DNA of 64,000 bases from Fragilariopsis cylindrus CCMP1102 (GCA_900095095.1 FMBT01000480.1:16334-80333), one strand, 5' to 3'; shown: positions 26,217 through 38,700, counted from the first letter of the stretch. Notes: generated by a model not told the origin, from the sequence alone. Numbers and translations: made by a program.

Positions 26217-26528
26217 GCCTAGGATTTTTTATATAAGGACAATTTGAAAATGAAAAAAAACGTGAATTTCGCTTGATATTTTTTTCTTTCTGTTCGCAAG
26301 ACTTTTTTTCTTTTGACATCACCTATCCAGCCATTTTTTTGTGGCTTACATCACCTATGCATACGAGACTTGTAAGTTGTCAATCACAACCCATTTTAAC
26401 GAATCGAATCAAGTCGCGTAAAAGACACCATAACATAAAGAAGGAGTATCTGATAAAGGAATCAGAATCAAAGCAGGAATTAAAGTAGTAAACGCGATAT
26501 CACGAATAAACGAAATACAAACAAAAAG

Positions 26529-29500
26529 ATGGATCAACAACAACACAATCAACAGCAACAGCAACAACAACAGCAACAGCAGCAGAACCAACAGCAGCAA
26601 CAGCAACAGCAGCAGAACCAACAGCAGCAACAGCAACAGCAGCAGAACCAACAGCAACCAAATTTCGCCACGCCTATTGCACCAAATCCGGCTCCTTCTA
26701 GAAGTACTGTCGGATCTGATAATTTTAACAGCGTTCCAACAATGTATCATCAACAACAACAGCCGCAGCAACATATTGCTGCGGCGCCCGTTACCGTAGC
26801 CAGTAATGCGATGAGCTCTCAGGTAATGGGACAACTCATGACTAATCCAGCCTTGGCGGCGGTCGCTGCGGCGACTCCCCTTCTCCCGCCAGCCGCAATG
26901 ATGACAAATCCTGGTGCATTCTTAACGATGCCAGAATACTATACTATGACTAATCCAGTAATGAACGATCCACAACAGCAGCAACAACAACAACAACTAA
27001 CTGCGAAGATTTCTGCTGCTGCTATCAATTCATCCGTGGGTGCGATTAGACCACAACAAGTCACGGCGGGACAGCAGATTCAACAACAATATCAGCAGCA
27101 GCAACAGCAACAATCACAACCGGCACAAATCTTCACTGTTCCAGGGATGCAATATCCTACGATCTTACCGTATGGAGTTACTTTGTCAAATTCTGTTCTG
27201 GCGGCAACTCCGGGAGTCAATCCAATGGCACCTTCCTCGGTTCAAGTACATATGGCTGCAAATGCGGCAGCGTCTCAAGCTATCGCTGCGGCGAATGCGA
27301 ACAATAATGGAAGTACAAATCTAACTAGTAGTAGTAATAATATTCCAACCGCTAACTTCGTTGAAAGCTGTGTAGGAGCAACTACTGCCGGCGGGAAAAA
27401 AAGAACGAAAGATCTAACGGCTCAAGAACGTGCTCAACAGAATCGTGATCGGAATAGAGAACATGCTCGGTCGACACGACTACGAAAGAAGGCGTACGTA
27501 TCAAAGTTAAAAGAATTAGTAGAAGGATTGCATGCAGAACGTACAGAAGAAGTCCGACAACGAAGAGTTGCTATCCAACATTTAGCCGAAACGCAGGATG
27601 TTCGTAGAGCAGTTGTTCGTAGCTTCTTACGATTTCAATCTAGTTACGAAACCGATAAACGTAAATGGATGACATTATTAGAGGATGATTTTTGGTTGAA
27701 GCAACCAGTGACCCCTTACAGATGCTTCCGAAGAAGTGAAATAAAAAATGTAAGTAATCTCATTTTCATTGCCGCTATTATTGAATACTACCATTACAGG
27801 AACTGGTATGATTTCTCCATGTTCATACAATGCATTCATATTCATGCTCACTCTCTTTCCTTTTGTTTCTACGGAATCATCTAATCTAATCTCTCATGTG
27901 TCACACAGGAAAGCCGATTTACTCGAGGTGCAGAAGGGATGATTGCTGACGCTTCAAGCATAGCAGTTATGATTGAAGGAGTTGGATCACGCAGTTCTAG
28001 ATGGGCCCACATCAAACGTGAAGACCTCTTTGCTAAGGAAGAGGAACGTACTGGTCGGAAACGCATGCCAAGAAACATTGTCCAACGAAACAATCGATTT
28101 CGACACCCAATTTCGAGTATCTCTGCATCAAGCTCCAACTCGTCGAACACTGGTTCTAGCGGTGGTGAAGAGAATAGCAGCAACAACAAGCCACATCAGC
28201 AGCAAACACAGAGCAATGATACTGCTTCTGCAGAGGAAGGGGCCGAAGGAGTGGTAGTCGCCAAGAACGCTAGTAGCTCTAGCCACGAAGATCAAAGTAG
28301 TAGCAATAATGCTTCCGGAGAGTTTCATGACTATCATGCCAAGCCACTCCCTGATCCAAAACTTCCGGCAGGTTTCACCGCACAAGGTAGCAGTACCGCA
28401 TCTTCGCGTTTGGGCGATGATTCTCAGGAAGGAGGTTCCAACAGTGGAGAAGACGATACGAAAGGTATCAGTGCATCGTCTGATAATGATTCCGCTGCCG
28501 CCATCAAGGAGCCATCATCTAACAGTGGATCAAACAAACGCCGTAAGCTTGATTCCAACAGGAACTTTAATACTGCGACAGCAGCAGATGGAAGATCGGG
28601 GTCAGAATCTGCAGGCCCTATAGCTGCTACCAAGATGTCGAATGGCTTCCTACCATCAAATATGATTGCAAAGAAGGGAGGCATTGCACACAGCTTCCTA
28701 CCATCAAATATGATTGCAAAAAAGGGAGGCATTGCACACAATGTCCGTCCCGTTGCTAGCTCTGTGTCGTCTACCCAGAAGAGTGGTAATGCTCGTCTTG
28801 CTCTTGCTCCGGCAGTTCCCCTCCCTCCATTTGCTGGTATTGGGAAACGTTCTGGTGGCTTGTCACTAATAGGTGGTACATCCACATTTGCTCCAAATAA
28901 AAGCAATGTATCATCATCCGTGTCCATGTCCATCGCTGACAACAATGCTAACGCAAAAACAACGACTGGAGGTGGAACTAAAGGAGTCGACATTGTTGAT
29001 GTCACCCCTTCTGCAAGACGTCCCCAACTCGCTAATGCAGCTCTTGAAGCCCCTGCTGGGATATCCACCGGACCACCCATCATATCTGGAGATATCGAAA
29101 CTTCTTCAAGCAACTCATCCCGAAGCAAGCCACAAATAAAGGCGTTTTATCACTTCAACGAAGATGCTATGATTATTATGGACGACGTAATAATGTGCCC
29201 ATTTGTATTTAGGACTCAAGATGCAGTTCTATGTGGAGCACTCGCCGAATGTGTCATGCCTGGTATGCTTCGAGGTGAATTTTCTTCGAGAAACAAGCTC
29301 CATAATTTGGAAATGGTGTATGATTCTATGGGGCTTATGCAACAGCTTGAACGATGTAGCGGATCGGAGTTGATGGCTCAGATTATTCCTGGTAGCCTGG
29401 AGATGGCCTTGTCGCCTGCACCGTACGAGTGTAGGGTAATAACACTTGTAGAGCCCCCGTATTTGATTGTCAATGTCAACAAGTCATGGACGAAGTTAAC

Positions 29501-29822
29501 GAAACATACACAGATGGATGTGGAGGGTGCAGAGCTGTTCAACATTTTAGGTTCTTCTTCTAATAGTAGCGAGAGTAGTCAAGCCGCAAATCCCCCTTAC
29601 GATCTGAAAGATGTCAGCGAGGGACGCTCCAAGTGTACGACTAGGTTTCATTTTGACAAAGATGGTCGAGAGTTTGTAGATTTCATGTGCTCATACCCCC
29701 TCACGAACGCCAAGGACGAAGTGACTCATATCCTTCATGTTAGCAAGGAGCTTCGATCACTGGAAGAGTCGGTCGAGTCACAGTCTGATCTGGGAAGCGA
29801 TGCTAACGACGAAAATGCATAA
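26529..29822 (+). CDS. bZIP-PAS transcription factor, larger paralog
   Basis: Two exons, 26529-27749 and 27909-29822 (donor GTAAGT, acceptor CACAG, phase 0), give about 1044 residues. Order: a Gln-rich head (residues 3-43), more Gln and Ala stretches, bZIP at about 296-340 with RDRNREHARSTRLRKKAY, the helical region with DFWLKQPVTPYRCFRR, the segment MIADASSIAVMIEGVG at the start of exon 2, a very long Ser/Asn-rich linker, the conserved block DDVIMCPFVFRTQDAVLCGA and a PAS-like domain from about residue 913 (CRVITLVEPPYLIVNVNKSW) to near the end. Intron position matches the paralog at 22624-24738, showing common descent. The linker contains an exact 16-residue duplication and the head a 10-residue repeat. 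No LOV cysteine motif. Expected to be nuclear and to bind TGACG or G-box type sites. Confidence 0.88.
26581..26656 (+). repeat. 30-base coding minisatellite (Gln-rich)
   Basis: A 30-base unit beginning AGCAGAACCAACAGCAGCAA is repeated exactly at 26581-26610 and 26611-26640 with a partial third copy. It encodes nine Gln and one Asn per turn in the N-terminal activation-type region of the bZIP-PAS protein. Exact copies imply recent expansion and likely length variation. Confidence 0.9.
28646..28741 (+). repeat. 48-base in-frame tandem duplication
   Basis: Two consecutive 48-base units (28646-28693 and 28694-28741) differ by few bases and encode the 16-residue peptide FLPSNMIAKKGGIAHS twice (last residue Asn in the second copy). 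It lies in the disordered linker of the bZIP-PAS protein and keeps the reading frame. Confidence 0.92.
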
Positions 29823-31139
29823 CTATGTTGGAACTATATATACGCAATATCGGGGGCAAAGATTCAAATGAATGTAACTATCTATATATAATACTATAAT
29901 ATCTATATATAATACTATAATAGTAATTTCTGACCGTATTATTATCTAGTGTGCGATATCTTCTACTTCAATAATGAAATACTGTTAAGTAATCTCACTG
30001 TAATGTAATACTGCCTGTACAAAAAGTAAGATATTATAATATGTTTCATGTTCCATTTATTTGCTTTAAACAGTGCTCTGAAGGGGATTCGAAGATACTT
30101 GCCATATATCATTATCCTATAAGGCGTTTATGAAGATTTAACATCATTATCAGATGTCCAGTACAATAATGTTGTTGTTGTTGTTGTTGTTTTCCTTTTG
30201 ATTTAACTGATCATGATGAGACCTGGTGTCATATCACATTGAATTAGAAATCAAGGTCTGTGATTCCCAAAAACTGACGTTGGGAACACGGTTGTTGGAA
30301 TCAAGCAAACTGATATGAAAACCTCTTTCAATTCAATCTCTACCTTCCCTGTACTGTCTATTATACTATAAATTGTTCAAAATTAATTTGACACATACAT
30401 TTCTACACTGCTACTTGCTGCTGCTACACATTGTGTTGTTGATTGAGAGAATCATCAGACTATGTAGGACAATGTGGGTTGTAGTAAAATCTAGCCTCAA
30501 ACAGTGATTTTTGTTAGATTTTTTGATGAAGGGGTATGAGAGAGGTTTGTTTGTTGGTCTAATTCATATTATATAATATAATATATATAGTGTGGGTGTG
30601 CAGTGCAGTGTGGCTCATCCAGGATTGGAATGTGTCAATTTCCCTTCAATTATTTCTTCTTCTCATCTAATATTTGATTCATACCTCCTAATATAGTGTT
30701 GGCATCTTTCCTGTCTAGCATAGTGGAACTACAAGTAGTGTGCATAGTATCAAGTACTAGAAAAGCTGGCAAATAGCAAAAAAGAGCCAGTTTTATTACT
30801 CTATATTTATATTCTAGTACAATATTGAATGAATCGAACTGATCGAATGCCTACTGTACCGTACACGCTCGTTATGGCGCACAAGTCTCCCGTATTAAAA
30901 GTGCGCGGTAATCTCCGCACGTGACAATCAAGCAAATATTTTTTATAAATAAAACAAATTCTGTCTTTTCATCTCATCGAACACAATCATGATCAACAAT
31001 AATAAAAGTTTAATCACAACAATTATTATTAGTACCGTACCGTAACTATAATTCAGATTAGCCAAGCAATATAAGAAGGAAAAACAAGAAAAGTAAATTC
31101 AATTCCAAATATACATATTAAAACGACAATTTCTTTAAG
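29823..31139. other. Intergenic region
   Basis: No gene seen. It contains a perfect 21-base tandem duplication at 29881-29922, a GTT run near 30172-30190 and TA-rich sequence. A G-box CACGTG at 30918-30923 lies about 220 bases upstream of the RAD6-type gene and could be a promoter element. Confidence 0.55.
29881..29922. repeat. Perfect 21-base tandem duplication
   Basis: TCTATATATAATACTATAAT plus A occurs twice in a row, at 29881-29901 and 29902-29922, about 60 bases after the stop codon of the larger bZIP-PAS gene, in its likely 3' untranslated region. Confidence 0.9.
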
Positions 31140-32080
31140 ATGAGTACTAGTGCAAGAAGACGTCTACTTAGAGATTTCAAACGGTAAGAGAATTTGAACA
31201 CGATACTATTTTATGAAGTGACGAACGCAAAGTAGTCGAATTGAATGGAATTGATTTGATTTGATTTGAATCGCAGTCATTCATTTTGCTTGCTTTTTCC
31301 GCGGAATAATTATTATCGCGAAAGAGAGAATCCCTCAAAATCTTTTATCGTATTTTATTCCATCGGCAACTCATTTTTACTCACTTATATTATATTATAT
31401 TATATTGCTGCTGTTTCTTGTTTGTGCTACTTATCATTTATCATTATTATTTCTATCATACTACTGAATACTTGAATAATCAATCCCGACCATGATGCAA
31501 AATAAAATAAAATAATATCAACAAAAATTTCACAGTCTCCAAAATGATCCACCATCAGGAGTTACGGGTGCACCCATGGATACAAATATTATGTTATGGC
31601 AGGCAGTAATTTTTGGTCCAGATGATACACCAGTAAGTGTAGTCATATATATATTGTATATATATATGTATATATAATCAAAATATCATTGCAATTCATC
31701 TAACATTATTTCGATTTTCCTTGTTTCGTTGTATATATTCAATATAACTAACTTGCAAGTGGGAGGGGGGAACGTTTAAATTAGTATTGGAATTTACAGA
31801 AGATTATCCCAACAAGGCACCACAGGTACGATTCTTAACAAAGATGTTTCATCCAAATATTTATAATGATGGACAAATTTGTTTAGATATTTTACAAAAT
31901 CAATGGTCACCCATTTATGACATATCAGCAATATTAACAAGTATCCAATCATTATTATGTGATCCAAATCCTGCATCACCTGCCAATTCGGAAGCAAGTC
32001 GTTTGTACAATGAAAATCGACGTGAATATAATCGTCGTGTTCGGGAAATTGTGGAACAATCGTGGCAGGATGATGCCTAA
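31140..32080 (+). CDS. RAD6: Ubiquitin-conjugating enzyme E2, RAD6/UBE2A type
   Basis: Three exons, 31140-31183, 31536-31632 and 31760-32080, give 153 residues, the usual length of RAD6. The N-terminus [15 protein letters not shown] is the family signature, and exon 3 carries [29 protein letters not shown] with the catalytic Cys, [23 protein letters not shown] and ANSEASRLY. The protein ends EQSWQDDA with the acidic tail typical of Rad6. It transfers ubiquitin to PCNA (with Rad18) and histone H2B (with Bre1) in known systems. All splice sites are GT-AG (donors GTAAGA and GTAAGT), the first intron being 352 bases. No frame problems. It lies 8-15 kb from two proteasome ATPase genes. Confidence 0.96.
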
Positions 32081-32854
32081 AAAAAACAAATACAAAAATA
32101 CAAAAAGAAAGGACAAAGGAAAAGAAAGAGGAAATGAATGACCCACAACAAAACAAAAATAAGATGTAAAATGCCATCCACTATAAATATAAATAAAAAT
32201 TAGAAAAAAATACTAAAAACCTATATATATTCATCACTGAATTGCGAGTCTGCTTTACAGTTTAACTAAAACTATAGTGTGGTCTCTCTTAGTTTACTAG
32301 TACAATGTAGAGCTCCAAAAGTAAAATAGTAGGGCAACTCAATATCAATATCATGCAGCTAAAATAAACCATTACTTATATAACTTACATATCAAAACAA
32401 AATCATAAGTCAATTGTGGAAACGATTGCATGCATCGCATTGCATATTTGTATCTACAGTACTACTACTTTATAGTAACTCGTGGTTTTCTAATGGATAT
32501 AGTTTATACTTTAAAGACGTATCAAAACCAATTCAATCATTGTGGAACGTATTGCGTGCGTCGCATGATAGCATATATGCATCTACTACTTCAAGTAATG
32601 TACATAGGTTACTTATAGTATATTAACGCTACAAAGAAATGGTAGTGAAAATCTATACACACCGCAACTCAAAGAAATGCGAGTATTGAATGATATAGTG
32701 CAATACAAGTACAATATATCCCAACCCTTTTTCTGAAAAGATTATCGGGAAACAAGCTATTTCTAAATTTTTGAGAGTACTGTAGCGAACAGACTATAAC
32801 TTTCTTTCTATAAATTTTAGTTCTGACTTTTGGACTATTACTACTACTTAGTAT
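32081..32854. other. Intergenic region between convergent genes
   Basis: Spacer between the 3' ends of the RAD6-type and L7Ae-family genes. I see no gene; short open frames at 32414-32626 lack features. Confidence 0.55.
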
Positions 32855-33975
32855 CTAGGTAGGTAGAGAGATTTGGTTTGTGATAAATGACACAAATGAA
32901 TTAATCGCAATACGAGCATCTCGCATCTCATTGTTGTCATTGATATCATCGTCATTGCCATTGTCGTCATTCGTCTTGTCATCATCTTTATCGTCACTAA
33001 TACCTGTACTGTCGTCGTTGTAGTTGTTTGTACTATTACTATTATTATTATTATTGGAAAGAAATACCAAAATCGACGTCCTCTTTACGTTTAGTGCCTT
33101 CCCGAGATCGAATGAAGCTTTTCCGGGAAGTAATAGTATAGGTATACCTAATTTTCGAGCCAAAACTGGTACGGCACAGCACATGGTTGGTGGATGTATA
33201 TCTCGTGCTAAAACAATCAACGATGGTACTACATGTGATTCAGATGATGATGATAATGATGATTGAGCAAGATCATCATTGGAAGTAGTAGATTTCTGTG
33301 TTGTGGTCTTGGATTTTTGTTGTTTCGTCCTCTCGTTTTTATTACTATTATTTATAGCATCAGCACCAGCATTAGCATCAGCAGCCGTTTCTAGAACACG
33401 TGAACATTGATTCGTTCCAATAACAATACATTCTTTCCAAATTCGTTTCTTCCTCTTCGTCGTCGTACATTCATCATTATCGTTTATCATTTCAGTAGTA
33501 GTAGTATTATTTGTTTGATGATCATGATTATCTTGTGTTATTGTTGCTGCTGTTGATTTTGCTGTCGTTGTTGTTGTTTCTTGGTGTTGTGGTTGTTTCG
33601 AAAGTCGTCTCTTCTTTACGAGTTTTCCATCGATCAATACATTGTGACAATATGATGATGATGATTTCGTCTTACTACTATTATTATTCTGCTCTCGGTT
33701 ACCGGTACTACTACTACTAGAATTAGAATTTCTATCTGGTTGAAATGGTTTTACAATTTCTTTTACAAAACGATCCAAGAAAATTTCTTTTACAAATTCG
33801 GATGCCACCGGTGTTGAAATGATTTCATTGTCAGGAGGATATCCTGTAACATGCATAAGTGATTGACAATCCAAAAGTTTTTAGGACGATGATGATTTTG
33901 AATTTTTTTCTTTTTGTTGTTTTTTTGTTTACTTGCTTTTTTGATCGTATTATTGTTATTATTATTATTCGCCAT
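32855..33975 (-). CDS. L7Ae/L30e-family RNA-binding protein, possibly Rpp38-like
   Basis: From ATG at 33975 (MANNNNNNNTIKK) the frame stays open to about 33875, where it must shift by one base in an AAAA/TTTT run to continue as LDCQSLMHVTGYPPDNEII; this gives about 373 residues. The L7Ae fold is visible in two halves: WKECIVIGTNQCSRVLE (about residues 175-192) and SLIVLARDIHPPTMCCAVPVLARKLGIPILLLP followed by FDLGKALNVKRTSILVFL (about 251-306), with a low-complexity insert of about 60 residues between. The C-terminus is Asp/Asn-rich. In the family the first half binds kink-turn RNA. Similarity to RNase P/MRP subunit Rpp38 is suggested by layout but not proven; NHP2-like is the alternative. 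The insert inside the fold is unusual. Confidence 0.7.
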
Positions 33976-34347
33976 TTTTGTTTGTTATGACCTCCTTGTC
34001 AATAGACCTTCTTTTTCTTTTTCTCCTCTTTGATTCGAATCGAATATAGTACAATATATATAATATAATAATATGATAATATGATATAATATCTTACTTA
34101 CTGATACTAAATTTCAATTGTAGGGGCACATTTACATTCATGCATCTTAAATCTAAAAAGTTTCTGAGCGAAGGACGGACGCGCGCGAAGGAAAGTTTTT
34201 CTTTTTTAAGAAGAGAGAGATAAAGATTGATAATTTATCTTCGTTTCAACAAATCTCATATTAAATAATGTTATGACGAAGTCATCAATCAATCAGTCAT
34301 AAAAAATACTCTGAAATTAAACTACAATCATAACTGCAACTACAACT
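33976..34347. other. Divergent promoter region
   Basis: A 372-base AT-rich spacer between two outward-facing genes (L7Ae-family and thioredoxin-like). No specific element identified. Confidence 0.55.
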
Positions 34348-35385
34348 ATGAACCTATCGAATTTATCCGTACCAAGGAGAAGAAAATGCCTCCTAGTAGT
34401 TGCAATTACGACAGTATTTTGTTGGAGTTTGTTGCTATCCACTAACGCTGGTGTTTTGGGAGCGAGAGTTCCTGAAACTGCTTCTTCTGCTGCTGCTGCT
34501 GCTGCTGCTGCTACCGCGACATCACCAAAACAATCTTCGAAGAAAGAAGATACGACGACGAATACTATTGATCATGAAGGAGTAATTGATCTTACATCGA
34601 AAAATTTCGGTTCGTCTGTGGGTATGGCGGATGGTAGTGTCTGGTTGATAGAATTTTACACACCAGGTTGTTCCCATTGTCGAAATTTTGCTTCAGCGTA
34701 TCAAGGTATTGCAGAAACGTTCCATTCTGATCCAGAATCAAAAGTTCGAGTTGCAAGAGTTGATTGTACAGTTGAAAAGGCTTTGTTAACAAGATTTAGT
34801 GTCCAAGGTTTTCCATCCTTTTTTTTGGTGTCTGGATGGGACGTATACGAATTCGAAGAAAATCGAACCACTATGAATCTAATAAAATTTGCTGAGCATG
34901 GTCATAAGAAAAAGAAGGTACGTATGTATATATTCAATATACCAACACCAACAACACATACAACAAAACGAACGCGACTGTTCATATGAATAAGGTGGGC
35001 GTTTTTTTTTTCTGTCTGGTGTATGTGTGCTACCTTGTCTTTTTCAATCGGCTGTTTGTCATAATGTAGTAGTAGTAAATTCTGATTGGATGATTTACCG
35101 TACGACATATCTATGTTAATTCTCACACTTCGAATCATTGTGGCATATTATCATATTCAGCCGATTCCATTTTTGAATTCACCTATGGGACCCATGGGTT
35201 TATTACAGGGAACTCTAATTTTTGTTGGCACGAGGGCAATCGGGATTCTTGAATACCTGCAAGAAAATTATGGTATTTCACCAATTATCTCAGGTATAGT
35301 GATCTGTATGGTAGGCGTATTTGGTGGAATGATCAGCATAATCCTGTTGACAATTTTTTCTACTCCGAGACAGAAGATCGATTGA
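34348..35385 (+). CDS. Membrane-anchored thioredoxin/PDI-like protein
   Basis: Two exons, 34348-34917 and 35161-35385 (donor GTACGT, acceptor TTCAG, phase 0), give 264 residues. A signal peptide with a hydrophobic core (about residues 14-33) precedes an Ala run and a thioredoxin domain at about 78-180 with VWLIEFYTPGCSHCRNF, the active site being C-S-H-C, and GFPSFFL containing the cis-Pro loop. Exon 2 encodes PIPFLNSPMGPMG and a C-terminal transmembrane helix (ISGIVICMVGVFGGMISIIL) with a short basic tail. This layout matches TMX-type oxidoreductases of the ER, which make or reshuffle disulfides. No KDEL signal. The CSHC centre is uncommon compared with CGHC of classic PDI and suggests a different redox potential. 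Confidence 0.82.
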
Positions 35386-35774
35386 AGTGAAGAAAAAGAA
35401 AGAAAAATCGATTTTATTTGTAGGATACTTCACATTTTTTTGCCGAAATCACCGCTCAAAAATAGTCCCAATAAATGTACTATGTATACTCTTAGTATTA
35501 TTAGATAACAACTTCGGTTTCATTAGATCTACATCACGCGATCTACGCCCAATTGATAAATCGATTTGTTTTCATTGTTAGAAATAGGCATGTTTGTCAG
35601 TTGATCTAAGAATGAAATGAACGTATACAAATGTATACATTAACTAGAGAAAATAAATCGCTCCGAAAATGGAACTAAAGACGAATTTCTTGGAGAGAAC
35701 TTATGATTTTATCTATAGTATATAAATAGTAGTAGAATCTCGTCAAAAAACCGGGTTTGCCCTCGACATCACAG
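35386..35774. other. Intergenic region between convergent genes
   Basis: About 390 bases between the 3' ends of the PDI-like and ABC transporter genes. Nothing recognised. Confidence 0.55.
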
Positions 35775-38700
35775 CTAATTCTCGCTAATTAAAGTGTCAA
35801 GACCGACTCGGCTTCCAGCATTGCTTGTGGAATGCAACTGCATATTCCACATGCTGGCATACACCCCATCCTTTTCTAGTAGTTCATCATGTGTCCCTTC
35901 TTCTGCGACTAGACCAGCTTTCAGCACGATGATATTGTCTGCATTCCGAACCGTTCCCAGTCTGTGTGCAATAACCAGCACAGTACGATTCGATCCTAGT
36001 CGATCCAGAGCCTCTTGTACACTGTTTTCGGTAATTGTATCTTAAAAAAGGAAGATAAATAAATTAGCGAGTGGACATCTTTGATGTGTGCGTGAGCGAA
36101 AACGATTTTTTCCTAAACATATTGACTTACCAAGTGCGGATGTAGCTTCATCCAGGAGAACAAGGGGAGGATCCTTCATCAAACATCGTGCAATCGCAGC
36201 TCTCTGTCTTTCTCCACCACTTAGTTTGAGCCCACGATCTCCAACCACTGAATCCCACCCTTCATCCAAGCTCTCGACAAAATCGAGTAGCTGTGCATCT
36301 CGAGCAGCGTTGTTTAGGTCTTCTTGAGTCCCATTTCGTCGTCCATACCTTATGTTTTCCCGAATTGTATCGTTGAACATTGATGCAGCCTGGGGGACAA
36401 CTCCGATACTTCCTCGAAGTGACTTTTGCGTTACGGTTCTTACGTCTTTGCCGTTAATCTTGACAGCTCCACCTAATACATCGTAAAATCTGAAAAAAAG
36501 ACGTGAAATAGTTGTCTTTCCGGCCTATATACGATAGAAAAACATTTGGTATCAAATTCAAAAGAGTGAGATAATCGCAAATTCCCTCCTTAAAAGTGTT
36601 GGGGAAACTTAAAACACTTACCCCTGTGGGACCAACTATAGCAGTAGTTGTTCCACGTCTCATTTTGAATGAAACACCTTTCAATCCTTTAGACGCAGGT
36701 TGCGTGGGATAATGAAAGAAAACATTATCAAATTCTACCGCGATGTCGTCATCGTCCTCGTTTGTCCGAGGTAGGACCATGGCATCAGGAGCATCGATAA
36801 CGTCTGGACTTTGAGCAAGAAGCTGCGAAAGATTCGTAAGATCCACGATTGCCATGACGATGGCATTGTAAACACTACCGAGAAAGTTTAATGGCTGGAA
36901 CAATTGCATTGTAAAAGACAGCACGGCAACAAAATCTCCGACTTCCATACCGGGACAAGTTGCCTTGTCGATGGCTTGGCAGCAATCTGATATACCGGAG
37001 CTACATCCTTGAGCAACACAACAATCACTGCGTTGGCTGATCCCCATCGACGATAAACCTAATGCCAATGCTAAACAAACCTGAAGTATAAGCTTTTGGG
37101 TAATATTTAGAAACGATAAACTCGCTTGGACGTTAACAGACCCTGCCTGATATCTTGAAATGCAGTCACGGAATCGTTCTCGCTCGTAACTATTTTTATA
37201 GGGAAGGAAGAAAAGGAAGAAAAATACGGAGCCATCATTAAGAATAAGTTCATATCAATAAATGACTTTGTCGGCCACAAAATAGTCACATTTCTTGCTT
37301 TTTATTAGAAAAATATTCATACTTACTCTTCTCCCGTAAAGTATTTCACTGTTTCGAAATTCATCAAGGAATCGGTCGCACGATCGTGCCACTGTCACAA
37401 CAAACCAATTTAAAAAAAAAAGAAACAATATCAGTATCGAGAAATAAAGGCACTAAACGAATTCACACACAAACAAGTAGTTTCGAGGTAACATTTTTGA
37501 CCTCTTCCTTTTCTATTCGGAGATAACTCTTACCTCATTATCAGATTTAACAACAGCTTTACGGAATTTCTTTCTCTGAAGCGTGACGATAATTGTCCAA
37601 ACAATGTATAACCAAACAGAGTAGAACACCACGATCGCCAGTGGGGCGTAGCTATAGTAGGTAGCGAACAAGATACAAACGACAAGACATTCCGCAAGAG
37701 CCGGAATGAGCCACAAAAATAAATATTTCATCAATGTATCACAAGCTGCGATACCTCTATCCAAGGAGATCATAACCTCTCCCAACTTTTTTCGTAGATG
37801 CCAATCTAAGCTTAATCTATGAAGATGCGAGAAGACTGTCTCAGAAAGCTGTACGAAGGCAGCCTGAGCAACGCGTAAGTAAACTAAACTTTGTCCTTCC
37901 TTGAACATCGATCCAAAAAATTGAATCGATGCGTCTATATAGAAAAGATTTTATTTTGACAATCAATCAGATGATCAGAGGATTTTGAAAAAGTGTAAAA
38001 TCAATATAATACACACAAACTTACATCCAACAGAAAGATAAACACACTTTGTATACTGCTGATGGGCTAAGGCAGTCGAAGCCTTCCCAAGCTATGTTGA
38101 TCACAATGAAGATAGGAAACATCAAAAAGAGCGTTGTGTGAGAGAGAGAGAGAGAGAGAGAGGGTCAATAACATGTTATAGCTGTAGAAATGAAGGACAA
38201 TAGTTTTTTATTTGTGTACGGTATTCTGGATGGTGTCGTTTTTTTTAAACAGTATAACTGTGATGTGTACATACTTCAGCAATAAGGCGGAACTACTTAC
38301 CAAAATAGGTGCCGTTAGGTTACAAGATTTCGACAGGATAACACATATCCATGTCATGATTACGCGGGCACGATTCATAAGTGCGGAGTCTGCGGTCTCA
38401 TCAGGCCAAACATATGGTTTAAGAAGTGTTAGAATAGCTTCGGTGGAAAGACCGAGGTTGTTCTTGTTTTGTGATGGTGGTGGTTGTGGTATAATGTCAC
38501 CGTTTCCTGAAAATTTCACTGGTAACGAATACGACGAAACGAAGATGCATTCTCCTATTGCTCCTAGTGCGTACAGTCCCATTGCATTAACAACAATTCA
38601 TCTCCTGATATCGTAATATCTCGTTGTTTGTAATACGTGACTGAGATAAAAATCGAAAGAGTAAGTGCCGATGCTAGATACGCAGCTCGGGAGATATATC

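Larger units (their letters stand above)
24739..26528. other. Shared divergent promoter region of two bZIP-PAS genes
   Basis: About 1.8 kb between the starts of two paralogous bZIP-PAS genes transcribed outward. It holds a diverged 120-base direct repeat (25259-25548), TGACGT half-CRE sites at 25184, 25493 and 26149, an AT inverted repeat at 26166-26199 and a G-box at 26206-26211. Short open frames here look non-coding. Confidence 0.6.

Noticed and set aside
26409-26834. Minus-strand hydrophobic Leu-rich frame
   Set aside because: It is the reverse complement of the poly-Gln CAG/CAA tract of the bZIP-PAS gene.
22792-29822. Aureochrome (bZIP-LOV blue-light receptor) assignment for the bZIP-PAS genes
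   Set aside because: The LOV flavin-binding motif with its reactive Cys (NCRFLQ) is absent in both proteins.
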